A program made the position numbers and the translations under genes. Shown here in pieces: positions 40,117 through 49,600 of a stretch of 64,000 nucleotides of DNA (within the stretch, counting starts at the first letter, position 1; each line of letters opens with the position of its first letter). Location of the stretch: NCBI GenBank assembly GCA_947629175.1, contig CANRCT010000012.1, positions 1-64,000 on the forward strand. Direction: 5' to 3'. Under the pieces are notes generated by a model. That model was not told the DNA's origin and did not search any database. It worked only from the letters and a program-made list of their open reading frames with translations. The DNA comes from an uncultured Muribaculaceae bacterium (GTDB lineage Bacteria > Bacteroidota > Bacteroidia > Bacteroidales > Muribaculaceae).

Positions 40117-41889
40117 TTATTTTTTCTTGCGCGACGGCTTTTTGGTGCCTCCGCGGTTTTTCTTGAGGAAATATTCATAAGTGGTCTCGGGCTTCTCTTC
40201 GGCAAGCGCCGCGCGTTTCTTGCGAGCCGAAGCGCGTGCGTAGTCTTTGTCGGGATCGGCTATCTCGCTGTAGATGCGTTTGCCGCCGTATTCGGCTCCC
40301 GAGAGAGCACCTACCACGCGCCGAGCGTCGGCCTTAGGGACGTCGAAAAGCGAGTAGCCCGGCATGAGGTCGATGCGGCCTACGTCGACGCGTTTACCCT
40401 CCACTGTGTGGTTGAGCATGTCGATCAGGTTTCCGGCGTAGAATCCGTCGGCCTTTCCGGCGTTGACATATATCCGCGCCATACCGCGCTCGGCGGTGCG
40501 GCGATCCTTGTCCTGGTTGTTTTTAGGCCGTTCCTGTTTCTCGCGGTGAGGCTTCTCGTCGATGAAGTCGATTACCGGGGCGTCGCGGTAGTATTCGAGC
40601 AGACGATTGAATTCAAGCGACAGCACGCGCTTGAGCAGATCCTCCTGCGAGAGCCAGCCCAGCTTGCGGCTCACTCCGGGCATGTATTTATCGATCTCCC
40701 CGTCGTCGACCTTCACTTTCTCTATGCGGTCGGCCAGATTGTAGAGCTGCTTCTCGATGATATGCTCGGGGGTGGGCACCTCCTTGCGCTCGAATTTCTT
40801 GCCTATCTTCTTCTCGATCTCGCGCAGCTTCCCTTTCTCGCGCGAATGGATGATGGCTACCGACACACCGGTCTTTCCGGCGCGGCCGGTGCGGCCCGAG
40901 CGGTGGGTGTAGACGGCCGTGTCGTCGGGGAGTCCGTAGTTGATCACATGGGTCAGATCGTCGACATCAAGTCCGCGCGCGGCCACGTCGGTGGCGACGA
41001 GGAGCGACACCACGCGATCGCGGAACTTGCGCATCACTATGTCGCGCTGCTGCTGCGAGAGGTCGCCGTGGAGCGCCTCGGCGTTGTAGCCGTCGGCTAT
41101 AAGCTTGTCGGCGATCTCCTGGGTGTCGCGGCGCGTGCGGCAGAATATGATGGCGTAGATGTTGGGCGAATTGTCGGCTATGCGTTTGAGGGCGAGATAC
41201 TTGTCCTTGGCGTTGACCATGTAGTAGATATGCTTCACATTGGCGGCGCCTTCGTTGCGGTTGCCCACGACGAATTCCGTAGGTTCCTTCATGTATTTGC
41301 GGGCTATGCGGGCTATCTCGTCGGGCATCGTGGCCGAGAACATCAGCATCTTGCGGTCGGAGGGTACGCATGCGAGTATCTCGTCGATAGAGTCGAGAAA
41401 TCCCATGTTGAGCATCTCGTCGGCTTCGTCAAGCACTACCGTATGCACTCCGCTGAGATCCACTACGCCACGGTTGATCAGGTCGATCAGGCGGCCGGGG
41501 GTCGCCACTATGATCTGCACGCCCCCCTTCAGCGCTCTGATCTGGCTCTCGATGGATGAGCCGCCGTAGACGGGCAGCACCTTGATCTGCGGCATGTATT
41601 TAGAGAAGTCGGCCAGATCCGACCCGATCTGAAGGCAAAGCTCGCGTGTGGGGGAGAGTATAAGTGCCTGGGGCTTGCGAAGCTCCGGATCTATGCGCTG
41701 CAGCACTGGCAGTCCGAAGGCGGCTGTCTTGCCGGTGCCGGTCTGCGCCAGAGCCACTACATCGCCCTCGGCATTCTCGCCCAGCAGATGGGGTATCACC
41801 TTCTCCTGTACAGGCATCGGTGTTTCAAAACCCAGTTCCTCGATGGCGCGGCGGAGATTCTCGTTGACGCCCAGTTCTTCAAATGTCAT
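40117..41889 (-). CDS. deaD: DEAD-box RNA helicase with DbpA-type RNA-binding domain
   Basis: A 590-residue DEAD-box helicase. The start at 41889 (MTFEELGVNENL) was chosen because it matches the Q-motif region of the family; the longer frame adds unrelated residues. Motif I AQTGTGKT, motif II DEAD, motif III SAT and motif VI HRSGRTGRAG are all present. A DbpA-like RNA-binding fold near residues 475-550 (ARIYVNAGKADGFYAGNLIDML) and a basic tail (KKNRGGTKKPSRKKK) follow. It probably acts in ribosome assembly or cold-adapted RNA unwinding. It heads the operon with DUF3256, xseA and xseB. Confidence 0.92.
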   Translation of the reverse strand: MTFEELGVNENLRRAIEELGFETPMPVQEKVIPHLLGENAEGDVVALAQTGTGKTAAFGLPVLQRIDPELRKPQALILSPTRELCLQIGSDLADFSKYMPQIKVLPVYGGSSIESQIRALKGGVQIIVATPGRLIDLINRGVVDLSGVHTVVLDEADEMLNMGFLDSIDEILACVPSDRKMLMFSATMPDEIARIARKYMKEPTEFVVGNRNEGAANVKHIYYMVNAKDKYLALKRIADNSPNIYAIIFCRTRRDTQEIADKLIADGYNAEALHGDLSQQQRDIVMRKFRDRVVSLLVATDVAARGLDVDDLTHVINYGLPDDTAVYTHRSGRTGRAGKTGVSVAIIHSREKGKLREIEKKIGKKFERKEVPTPEHIIEKQLYNLADRIEKVKVDDGEIDKYMPGVSRKLGWLSQEDLLKRVLSLEFNRLLEYYRDAPVIDFIDEKPHREKQERPKNNQDKDRRTAERGMARIYVNAGKADGFYAGNLIDMLNHTVEGKRVDVGRIDLMPGYSLFDVPKADARRVVGALSGAEYGGKRIYSEIADPDKDYARASARKKRAALAEEKPETTYEYFLKKNRGGTKKPSRKKK

Positions 41890-42090
41890 GTCAATGTCAA
41901 ATAGAATGATTTTACAAAAGTATAAAAAATTTCCGGAAAGGCTGCCGGCCTTCCTTAATGTATATAACAAATCTTGGCGGATAATGCTCATTCTGCCCCA
42001 AAAGGGGGCGCCGTCAGGAAAAAACGGAAGAAAAACCGGCGAAAAATGTATCTTTATGTGGATTTTCTTGCGTAGTTTGCAAAAATGCTT

Positions 42091-42098
42091 TACATTTG
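42091..42098 (+). promoter_or_regulatory. -7 box of gdhA
   Basis: TACATTTG, matching TAnnTTTG, with a TTG at 42067-42069 about 21 bp upstream and 60 bp before the gdhA start. Confidence 0.65.
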
Positions 42099-42158
42099 CT
42101 GCCGTAATTACACATATGGCTTAACAAAGTTCAATTTTTCAATCATTAATCTTACATA

Positions 42159-43496
42159 ATGAAAGCAGCAGAAGTCATCGACGATCTCAAGCGCCGTTTC
42201 CCCAACGAGCCTGAATATATCCAGGCTGTGGAGGAAGTGATCACCACTATCGAGGACACCTACAACGAGTATCCCGAGTTTGAGCGTTACAATCTCATAG
42301 AGCGTCTTTGCATACCCGACCGCATCTTTTCGTTCCGCGTCAGCTGGGTCGACGACCAGGGCAAGGTGCGCAACAACATGGGCTGGCGCATACAGCACAA
42401 CAATGCCATAGGCCCGTACAAAGGCGGCATCCGCTTCCACTCGTCGGTCAATCAGTCGATACTGAAGTTTCTCGCTTTCGAGCAGACATTCAAGAACTCG
42501 CTGACCACCCTCGCCATGGGTGGCGCAAAGGGTGGCTCCGACTTCTCGCCCCGCGGCAAGAGCGACATGGAGGTGATGCGCTTCTGCCAGGCATTCATCC
42601 AGGAACTGTGGCGCCAGATCGGCGCCGACACCGACGTGCCCGCCGGCGATATAGGCGTGGGCGGCCGTGAGGTAGGCTACATGTACGGCATGTACAAGAA
42701 GATGGCCCGCGAGAATACCGGCACGTTCACCGGCAAGGGCCGCGAGTTCGGCGGTTCGCTTATCCGTCCCGAAGCTACAGGCTACGGCAACGTTTACTTC
42801 CTGCTCAACATGCTCAAGACCCGTGGCATCGATATCGCCGGCAAGCGCGTGGCTATATCCGGATCAGGCAACGTGGCCACCTATACGGCTCAGAAACTGA
42901 TTTCGCTCGGAGCAAAGGTAGTGAGTCTGAGTGATTCCGACGGCACTGTGATAATCCCCGACGGACTGACCGAGGAGCAGATGAACTATGTGTTCCGTCT
43001 GAAGAACATCTACCGCGGCCGCATCCGCGAGTTCGCCGAGGAGTACGGTCTGCCGTATCATGCCGGCGAGCGTCCCTGGCAGATCGCCGACTGCGACATA
43101 GCGATGCCGTCGGCCACCCAGAACGAGCTTGACGGCGACGACGCGCGCGCGCTTCTGAAGCAGGGCGTGATCGCCGTAAGCGAGGGAGCCAACATGCCTT
43201 CGACACCCGACGCGATCAAGGAGTTCCTCGCCGCACGCATTCTCTACGCTCCCGGCAAGGCTGCCAATGCGGGCGGCGTATCGGTCAGCGGACTCGAAAT
43301 GGCCCAGAACTCGCAGAAGCTCTCGTGGAGCGCCGAGGAGGTCGACGCCAAGCTGCGCCAGATCATGGCCGACATCCATCATCAGTGCGAGCTCTTCGGC
43401 AAGGAAGCCGACGGCTATATCAACTACGTCAAGGGCGCCAACGTGGCCGGCTTCATGAAGGTGGCCCGCGCCATGATGGCCCAGGGCATTCTCTGA
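42159..43496 (+). CDS. gdhA: Glutamate dehydrogenase (hexameric type)
   Basis: A 445-residue enzyme that interconverts 2-oxoglutarate plus ammonia and glutamate, a main ammonium assimilation route in Bacteroidales. The substrate site shows GPYKGGIRFH, the catalytic lysine lies in LAMGGAKGGSDF, and the cofactor loop is SGSGNVATYTA near residue 232. Length and motifs fit the NADP-preferring small hexameric class; cofactor preference is not proven from the sequence. It is a single gene with its own promoter and terminator. Confidence 0.95.
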   Translation: MKAAEVIDDLKRRFPNEPEYIQAVEEVITTIEDTYNEYPEFERYNLIERLCIPDRIFSFRVSWVDDQGKVRNNMGWRIQHNNAIGPYKGGIRFHSSVNQSILKFLAFEQTFKNSLTTLAMGGAKGGSDFSPRGKSDMEVMRFCQAFIQELWRQIGADTDVPAGDIGVGGREVGYMYGMYKKMARENTGTFTGKGREFGGSLIRPEATGYGNVYFLLNMLKTRGIDIAGKRVAISGSGNVATYTAQKLISLGAKVVSLSDSDGTVIIPDGLTEEQMNYVFRLKNIYRGRIREFAEEYGLPYHAGERPWQIADCDIAMPSATQNELDGDDARALLKQGVIAVSEGANMPSTPDAIKEFLAARILYAPGKAANAGGVSVSGLEMAQNSQKLSWSAEEVDAKLRQIMADIHHQCELFGKEADGYINYVKGANVAGFMKVARAMMAQGIL

Positions 43497-43536
43497 TCCG
43501 TTTCAGCGCGGATTATATTCTACCTTTTTAAGCTTT

Positions 43537-43577
43537 GACCGGCGACAGGCCTGCGTTTCAGGATCCTGCCGCCGGTC
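43537..43577 (+). terminator. Probable gdhA terminator
   Basis: A 13-bp stem with one mismatch (43537-43549 with 43565-43577) starting 40 bp after the stop. The T run is weak. Confidence 0.5.
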
Positions 43578-43652
43578 ATCGTTTACAGCGGAGCTGGTAG
43601 AGACGAGGTGACAATTTAGTGTAATGAATTAGTTAGCTGGCTTATTATCACA

Positions 43653-43733
43653 GTAGGGATGCACCCCCGGTGCATCCGGAAACGCGATTGATGGACCCTG
43701 AAATCGGCGGATGCACCGGTGGTGTATCCCTAC
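43653..43733. repeat. 81-bp REP/MITE-like palindrome
   Basis: Arms of 26 bp, GTAGGGATGCACCCCCGGTG at 43653 onward and its partner at 43708-43733, match at 24 of 26 positions across a 29-nt loop. Each arm is itself partly palindromic (GATGCACC and GGTGCATC). It lies between gdhA and the sigma gene, just before the sigma promoter. It resembles dispersed repetitive extragenic palindromes. Confidence 0.7.
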
Positions 43734-43800
43734 GGTTTAATCGTAATCAACCGGTTGGATCGCTGAGCAGTCAGTAATATGAAGACGCAGTGTTAAATTA

Positions 43801-43833
43801 TTGTTAAAACACCTCGCCGAAGGACTATTTTTG
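43801..43833 (+). promoter_or_regulatory. Promoter of the ECF sigma operon
   Basis: TTG (43801-43803), 22-bp spacer, TATTTTTG (43826-43833), 26 bp before the ATG at 43859. Confidence 0.6.
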
Positions 43834-43858
43834 CCGCCGCACGCTCTTATTAGACAGT

Positions 43859-44351
43859 ATGGACTGTAAAGAATTCACCCGCCGGCTGACAGAGTTCATG
43901 GAGCTTTACAAGCAGCAGCTGTTCCGCTACGCGTGCTATCGCGTGGGGGATCCGGCCGATGCGGAGGATATTCTTCACGACATATATCTGCGTATGATCG
44001 AAAATTTCGATCCGTCCCCGACCGATCGGCAACATGGGCGCTTACGTCTACCGTTCGCTGTTCCATGCCTGCGTATCGGCCCGGCGTGATGTTCGCCGCG
44101 TGCCGCTCGATTCTCCCGAAGTGACTGAACTCGATGCTGCCTCACCGGCGACTTTTGAAGAAGAATATGCCCGACTTACGGCCATATTGTCGCATCTTCC
44201 CGAAAATCTTGCTGAAGTGATAAGGCTGAAGATTTTCGCATCGATGACGTTCGACGACATCGCATCGTCGCTCGACGTGTCGTCCACTACGGCCAAGCGC
44301 CGCTATTATCAGGCTCTTGAATTATTACGGTCAAAATATCATTCACTATGA
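43859..44351 (+). pseudogene. ECF-type sigma factor, split by a one-base frameshift
   Basis: The first frame from 43859 encodes an ECF sigma N terminus: LYKQQLFRYACYRVGDPADAEDILHDIYLRMIENF, which is region 2. It then loses family sense after PSPTDR. The +1 frame continues as NMGAYVYRSLFHACVSARRDV and includes region 4 (LPENLAEVIRLKIFASMTFDDIASSLDVSSTTAKRRYYQALELL), ending at 44351. Removing one base near 44025-44033 gives a complete sigma factor of about 163 residues. As read, no full sigma factor would be made. The shift could be real, programmed or a sequence error; the intact downstream operon argues for a recent change or an error. Confidence 0.85.
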
Positions 44352-45103
44352 GTCTCTCCAGTGATCATAACGAAAAAGACTATGAACGCCTGATCGAGGC
44401 TTTGACTCCACGCCACGCTCCGGTCACAGATATGAAGTTTGCGCCCCCGGCAGGAAGATTGAAGAGCCGTCTGGCGCGGTTGCTGAGCCATGCCGGACGT
44501 GTGGCTGCCGTGCTGGCGATCGGTGTCGGCATAGGGCTGTTGCTCTCGCGGCCGGATACGACAGTCGCGGCCGACAAGGTGGTGCAGCTCGGGATAGAGA
44601 AGATCAGGTCGTCGCGTATGTGTCAGATCGATTTCAAGGCACGGATGCTTCCGTCTACGCCGATTCGTCCGTTCCGTTTGTCGCCCGACGGGGAGATGAC
44701 CAGGGTGAGGATGGTGTTCCGCCCCGATTCAATAGGTGCCAGTATTACTTTCCGATGGTCGATGGACTGTCAGGATCAGTCGATAACGGTGATGCCTGAC
44801 GGTGACGTGCACTTCTGCGGCCGCAAACTCGGTCAGGCGGTGCCTGTGGAGTTTCTCCGGCATCTGACGCGCCTGTTTTATAGCGACCGAGACACCTTTG
44901 AAAATATCCTGAAATGTGATTTTGCGGTGGCCGATATCGGAGCGGCAATCAATGTGAGCGGACATGTGAGAGGTAATACTATCGGCATATGTGCCACGTT
45001 CTCCGACAAGAACGGACGCCTGGAGGTTTTCCGCATCTATGACACGTCGTGCCGTCCGATGCTGCTGATGGTCGAGACAGACTCGATCAGATATTATGAC
45101 TGA
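44348..45103 (+). CDS. Anti-sigma-like single-pass membrane protein
   Basis: A 251-residue protein whose start overlaps the sigma stop (ATGA), the usual sigma/anti-sigma coupling. Residues 1-45 are cytoplasmic and charged (LSSDHNEKDYERLIEALTPRH). One transmembrane helix is at residues about 52-72 (AAVLAIGVGIGLLL). The remaining 175 residues would be periplasmic and beta-rich, with no FecR motif I can see. It probably binds the sigma factor and senses a periplasmic signal. The role is inferred from topology and position. Confidence 0.7.
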   Translation: MSLSSDHNEKDYERLIEALTPRHAPVTDMKFAPPAGRLKSRLARLLSHAGRVAAVLAIGVGIGLLLSRPDTTVAADKVVQLGIEKIRSSRMCQIDFKARMLPSTPIRPFRLSPDGEMTRVRMVFRPDSIGASITFRWSMDCQDQSITVMPDGDVHFCGRKLGQAVPVEFLRHLTRLFYSDRDTFENILKCDFAVADIGAAINVSGHVRGNTIGICATFSDKNGRLEVFRIYDTSCRPMLLMVETDSIRYYD

Positions 45104-45128
45104 CCTTAATCATTAATTATACATCAAC

Positions 45129-46349
45129 ATGAACAAAAACGTATTGAAAGCTTGCGCAGGCTTCTCGCTCATCGTCATGACGGCGTCCTGCGGAAGTAAA
45201 AGCGGCTCATCGTCATCTGAAGTTGCCGCCGTAGCGGCTTTAGGCGATATGCCGGTGGTGGCCGAGCGTGTGGAGATGCCCGGCGGAGGAGAGCTGATAG
45301 TGGCCCATCCTGAAAAATCGGGGGAGAGAAAGACGCTGAAACTGTCGGATCTGGCCACGGATATCCGTATGGTCAGACTCGAAAACACCGACGAGGCTCT
45401 TATCGGGGCTGGGCAGACCTGGATCACCGGCGAGCGCATCATCGTCTACAGCGAGGGCGTGGTGAAGCAGTTTGATTTCGATGGCAAATATCTGGGTCAG
45501 ATCGGAGCCAGGGGCAACGGGCCCGGAGAATACTCCATCGCACCTTACGATTTCTACGTCGACGCCGATGCGGGACGGATCTATATGGTGCAGTATGGCG
45601 CCACGAAGCTGATGAGCTACAATTCCGACGGGACGTTTGCCGGCGATATCCCTCTTGCGCGCGAGATGCCCAAGGGCGCGGTGAGAGTCGATACGGAGAG
45701 GCGGCGCATCACGGCAGTATCGATGTGTTTCGAAGGCTCGAAATCACGCGACGAGGTGTGGGAGCAGGACTTCGACGGCAATCTGCTCTCGTCGGTGTCG
45801 ATGCCATGGCTCGAGGTGCCGATGGATTACAGCAATGAGGTGATGAGCAACATCGGCAGTCATCCTGAAGGATTCAGCTACTCGGTGCTTCGGTTTGTGC
45901 CTCGGGCCGACTCGCTCTACCAATACGATGGCTCCCGGCTGCGCCCGGTGTTCACGGCCTCGGTAAAAGAGGATGTCATGCATGGATATGACCGGCTTGG
46001 CAGCATGTATATGTTTGTCAGCTACGGAGAGCCGGAAGAGGTGGAAGAAAACAGCTATGTGGTTCCTGCCAATACGCCGATGCTCGTCGATCCGGCGACG
46101 CTCCGCGGCGGTTACTGCAACCTGATGATCGACTGCATAGGCGAGCTCCGCTGGGATTCGGGATGGATCTACACCAAGAGTCCCGACTATTTCATAATGA
46201 ATACCAGTCCGGGCGCGATATCGTCGTGGATCGACAAAAGCGTGGAGAAGTATGGTATTGAAGGCGACGCGCTAACGAAGCTGCGCGACTTCCAGTCGAC
46301 CCTCAGCGAGGACGACAACAATATCGTGGTCTTCGGCCGCTGGAAGTGA
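45129..46349 (+). CDS. 6-bladed beta-propeller lipoprotein (BF3164/DUF4934-like)
   Basis: A 406-residue protein with a lipoprotein signal (LIVMTASC, lipid-carrying Cys near residue 20). The mature part has NHL/6-bladed propeller-like strands, for example VVKQFDFDGKYLGQIGARGNGPGEY, the hallmark of this Bacteroidales family. It lies 25 bp after the anti-sigma gene and probably belongs to the same operon. Such lipoproteins often accompany ECF sigma and SusC/D genes; a sensing or ligand-binding role is possible but not shown. Confidence 0.8.
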   Translation: MNKNVLKACAGFSLIVMTASCGSKSGSSSSEVAAVAALGDMPVVAERVEMPGGGELIVAHPEKSGERKTLKLSDLATDIRMVRLENTDEALIGAGQTWITGERIIVYSEGVVKQFDFDGKYLGQIGARGNGPGEYSIAPYDFYVDADAGRIYMVQYGATKLMSYNSDGTFAGDIPLAREMPKGAVRVDTERRRITAVSMCFEGSKSRDEVWEQDFDGNLLSSVSMPWLEVPMDYSNEVMSNIGSHPEGFSYSVLRFVPRADSLYQYDGSRLRPVFTASVKEDVMHGYDRLGSMYMFVSYGEPEEVEENSYVVPANTPMLVDPATLRGGYCNLMIDCIGELRWDSGWIYTKSPDYFIMNTSPGAISSWIDKSVEKYGIEGDALTKLRDFQSTLSEDDNNIVVFGRWK

Positions 46350-46368
46350 CGGCTTTGAAATTGATGGA

Positions 46369-46407
46369 GGCGCGTCCGTTGCCCGGCAGACGGGGAGCGG
46401 ACGCGCC
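46369..46407 (+). terminator. Terminator of the sigma operon
   Basis: A 10-bp stem GGCGCGTCCG/CGGACGCGCC (46369-46378 with 46398-46407) followed by GCTTTTTTAG. Confidence 0.85.
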
Positions 46408-46513
46408 GCTTTTTTAGTGGAACAAGGGTAGGAGATCGGGATAAGTGAAATTATGTAATAAAGGGTGAAAATTATACCATTTACCGGATGTTTTAGTTAA
46501 TAAGAATTAAAAC

Positions 46514-46523
46514 GGGGGGGGGG
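46514..46523. repeat. G10 homopolymer upstream of susC
   Basis: Ten consecutive G, ending 38 bp before the -7 box of the susC promoter. Confidence 0.9.
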
Positions 46524-46561
46524 TACTAAAAAATCATAATACGGCTACCGCTATTTTTATA

Positions 46562-46569
46562 TAATTTTG
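46562..46569 (+). promoter_or_regulatory. -7 box of susC/susD
   Basis: TAATTTTG, matching TAnnTTTG, giving a leader of about 120 nt before the start at 46697. No clear -33 element. Confidence 0.55.
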
Positions 46570-46696
46570 AGGAAAATTATTTAACCTCAACTCCATGATA
46601 AACCCTCGCCGATCAACCTTGCAGTCGAAAAGGATTTTTGATGGACAGACAGTGTAAAATACGAGCATAACCTTAATAAGAACTAATATAAATCTT

Positions 46697-49600
46697 ATGC
46701 CAAAACAGTTAACTAAAGTAATGCTGGCATGCCTTCTTTCGGTAGGAGGCTGCTATCAGGCTGTCTACGCTCAGCAGACAGCCAGCGCGTCCCAGACCAA
46801 CGGGACGTGCACAGGCACAGTGACTGACTCAACCGGCGAGCCGATGGTAGGAGCCTCGGTGTTTGTCATTGGGTCGAACAAGGGAACTTCGACCGACATT
46901 GACGGCAACTTCTCTCTGGCTGGCGTGAAGTCAGGAGCCACGCTGCGTATATCCAGCGTCGGATACAAGACTGTCAATGTCACATGGGAGGGCCAGCCCC
47001 TTTCAGTGGTGCTTGAAGATGAGGGTAATCAGCTCGACGAGGTGGTAGTCGTCGGCTACGGTATCCAGAAGAAAGTCAACCTGACCGGCGCTGTCGCCAC
47101 TGTCAACGGCGACGTGCTCAAGGATCGCCCGATCACCAATATCGGTCAGGGCCTGCAGGGCGTGATCGGCAACCTTAACGTGACTGCCAACAACGGTGGC
47201 GCTCCGGGTGCCACATCGTCGTTCAACGTCCGCGGTACGACATCGCTCAACGGTGGCGGCCCGCTCGTGCTCGTCGACAACGTGCAGATGGACCCCAACC
47301 TGGTCAACCCCAACGACATCGAATCGGTGACCGTGCTGAAGGACGCTGCTTCGGCTGCCATCTACGGTGCTCGCGCCGCCTACGGTGTGATCCTGATCAC
47401 CACCAAGAAGGGCCGTGCCAACGAGAAGCCGACCATCAGCTTCGGAGCTTCCGGCTACTGGTCGCAGCCCGCTATGGAATTCCATAAGGTCAACTCGCTG
47501 CAGTATCTGCAGATGATGAACGGCGCAGCTCAGAACGACCGTGGTTCCAACTACTTCAACGACCTCGTCAACCAGTATGTTGAGGATTACTTCTACGGCC
47601 GCTACGACCAGCCCGTATTCGAGGTGCCCGGATCGAACAAGTATGAGTACTGCGGCAACAACGACTGGTGGGATTCGCTTTACAAGACTGCCTTCTCGCA
47701 GCTCTACAACCTCAGCATCAACGGCGGTACGGACAAGACTACCTACTACGCCTCGCTGTCGATGACCGACCAGGGAACGAACCGCCGCGGCGCTGACGAG
47801 AACTACAAGCGCTACAACGCCTCGATCAACGTCGATACTAAGATCAACAACTGGCTGACTGTCGGCGCCAAGATCAGCAACGCCTACGTGACCCAGACCC
47901 ATCCCACCGGTTCGGGCAACTCGGGCGTGACCAGCATGTCGGGTATGTTCAAGAACGACCTTCGTCCGTTCATGCCCGTGAAGCACCCCGACGGCAACTG
48001 GGCCGGTCAGGGCAGCTTCACCAACCCCGTGGCTGTGGCTGCCGAGGGCGGTAACTCCAAGACCCAGAACAACGACCTCTGGATGACAGGCGTGGTGAAA
48101 CTCACCCCGATCAAGAATCTCTTCGTGCAGGCCGACTATACCTGGAACTCCTTCACATCCAACCAGACATCGCGCAACACCGCTTTCATGGAGTATGGTG
48201 TCGACGGAGTGCCTCTGGCCGATTATCCCTGGACCAGCCGACCCACTTACATCTACAAGTATTCGGCCAACGACTACTACCAGGCTTTCAACGCGTTCGC
48301 ACAGTATGACCTGAAGATAGGCACCAGCCACAACTTCAAGTTCATGACCGGCTACAACCAGGAAAAGAAAGTCAACGGTTCATTCAGCGGACAGCGCAAC
48401 GACCTGATGAGCGGCAGCTCCTCGCAGTTTGGCGAAGCTACCGGCGACCGCAGCCTCAGCTCTTCGGCTACACAGTGGTCGATCAACAGCTGGTTCGGCC
48501 GTATCAACTACGACTTCGAGGGCAAGTATCTCGCCGAATTCGTTTGGCGCTACGACGGCTCTTCGAAATTCCCCCACGGCGACCGTTACGGTTTCTTCCC
48601 CTCGGGTTCACTCGGATGGCGTATATCTGAGGAGAGCTTCTGGGAAGGCATGCGCGGATGGTGGAACAACATGAAGATCCGTGTCTCCTACGGACGTCTG
48701 GGCAACCAGGCCGTGGGTTCCAACTTCCCCTACATCGCCAACATGGGCTACGGACAGCTCGGCTATATCGTGGGCGGCTACGAAAACCGTCCGCAGGTAG
48801 TGCAGGCTCCGGGTCTTGTCAGCGCTACTCTCACATGGGAGAAGGTCGACCAGCTTGACCTCGGCTTCGACGCAGCATTCCTCGGCAACCGCCTGACTGC
48901 TGAATTCGACTGGTACCAGCGTGACACCAAGGGCATGCTGACCGCCCAGAAGCCTCTTCCCGGCGTGCTCGGCACCAACGTGCCCAACACCAATGCAGCC
49001 GACCTCCGCACCAACGGCTGGGAGCTCGCTCTCCGCTGGAACGACCGCGTAAGCTCGATCGGCCTCAACTACTACGCACGTCTGAGCCTCTCCGACTATC
49101 AGGCCAAGATCACCAAGTTTGACAATCCCGACAAGAACCTCGGCTCCTACTACGTAGGCTGCAAGATCGGCGAGATCTGGGGCTATGAGTCGCACGGTCT
49201 TTTCCAGTCGGCCGAAGAGATCAAGAACAGCCCGAGCCAGAGCGACATCTGGGGCCGTACATGGGTGCCCGGCATGACCAAGTACGTTGACCGCAACGGC
49301 GACGGCAAAATCGGTTACGGCGAAAACACTGTAGACGATCCGGGCGACCGCTATATCATCGGCAACGACACCCCGCGCTACCAGTTCGGTATCACCGTAG
49401 GCGCAGAGTGGAAAGGATTTGACTTCGACATGTTCTGGCAGGGCACAGGCAAGCGCGACTACTGGATGGGAGGAGTTGACTACTGGGCTTTTGCCGACGA
49501 ATGGTCAGTGCCTCAGAAACATCAGGCCAACAACTACTGGACTCCCGAGAACCCCAACGCATTCTTCCCGCTGCTGTCGCACAACGGAGGCAAGAACGGT

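Noticed and set aside
43859-44351. Programmed ribosomal frameshifting in the ECF sigma gene
   Set aside because: No slippery heptamer or clear downstream pseudoknot is visible at the shift near 44025-44033; mutation or sequence error is simpler.
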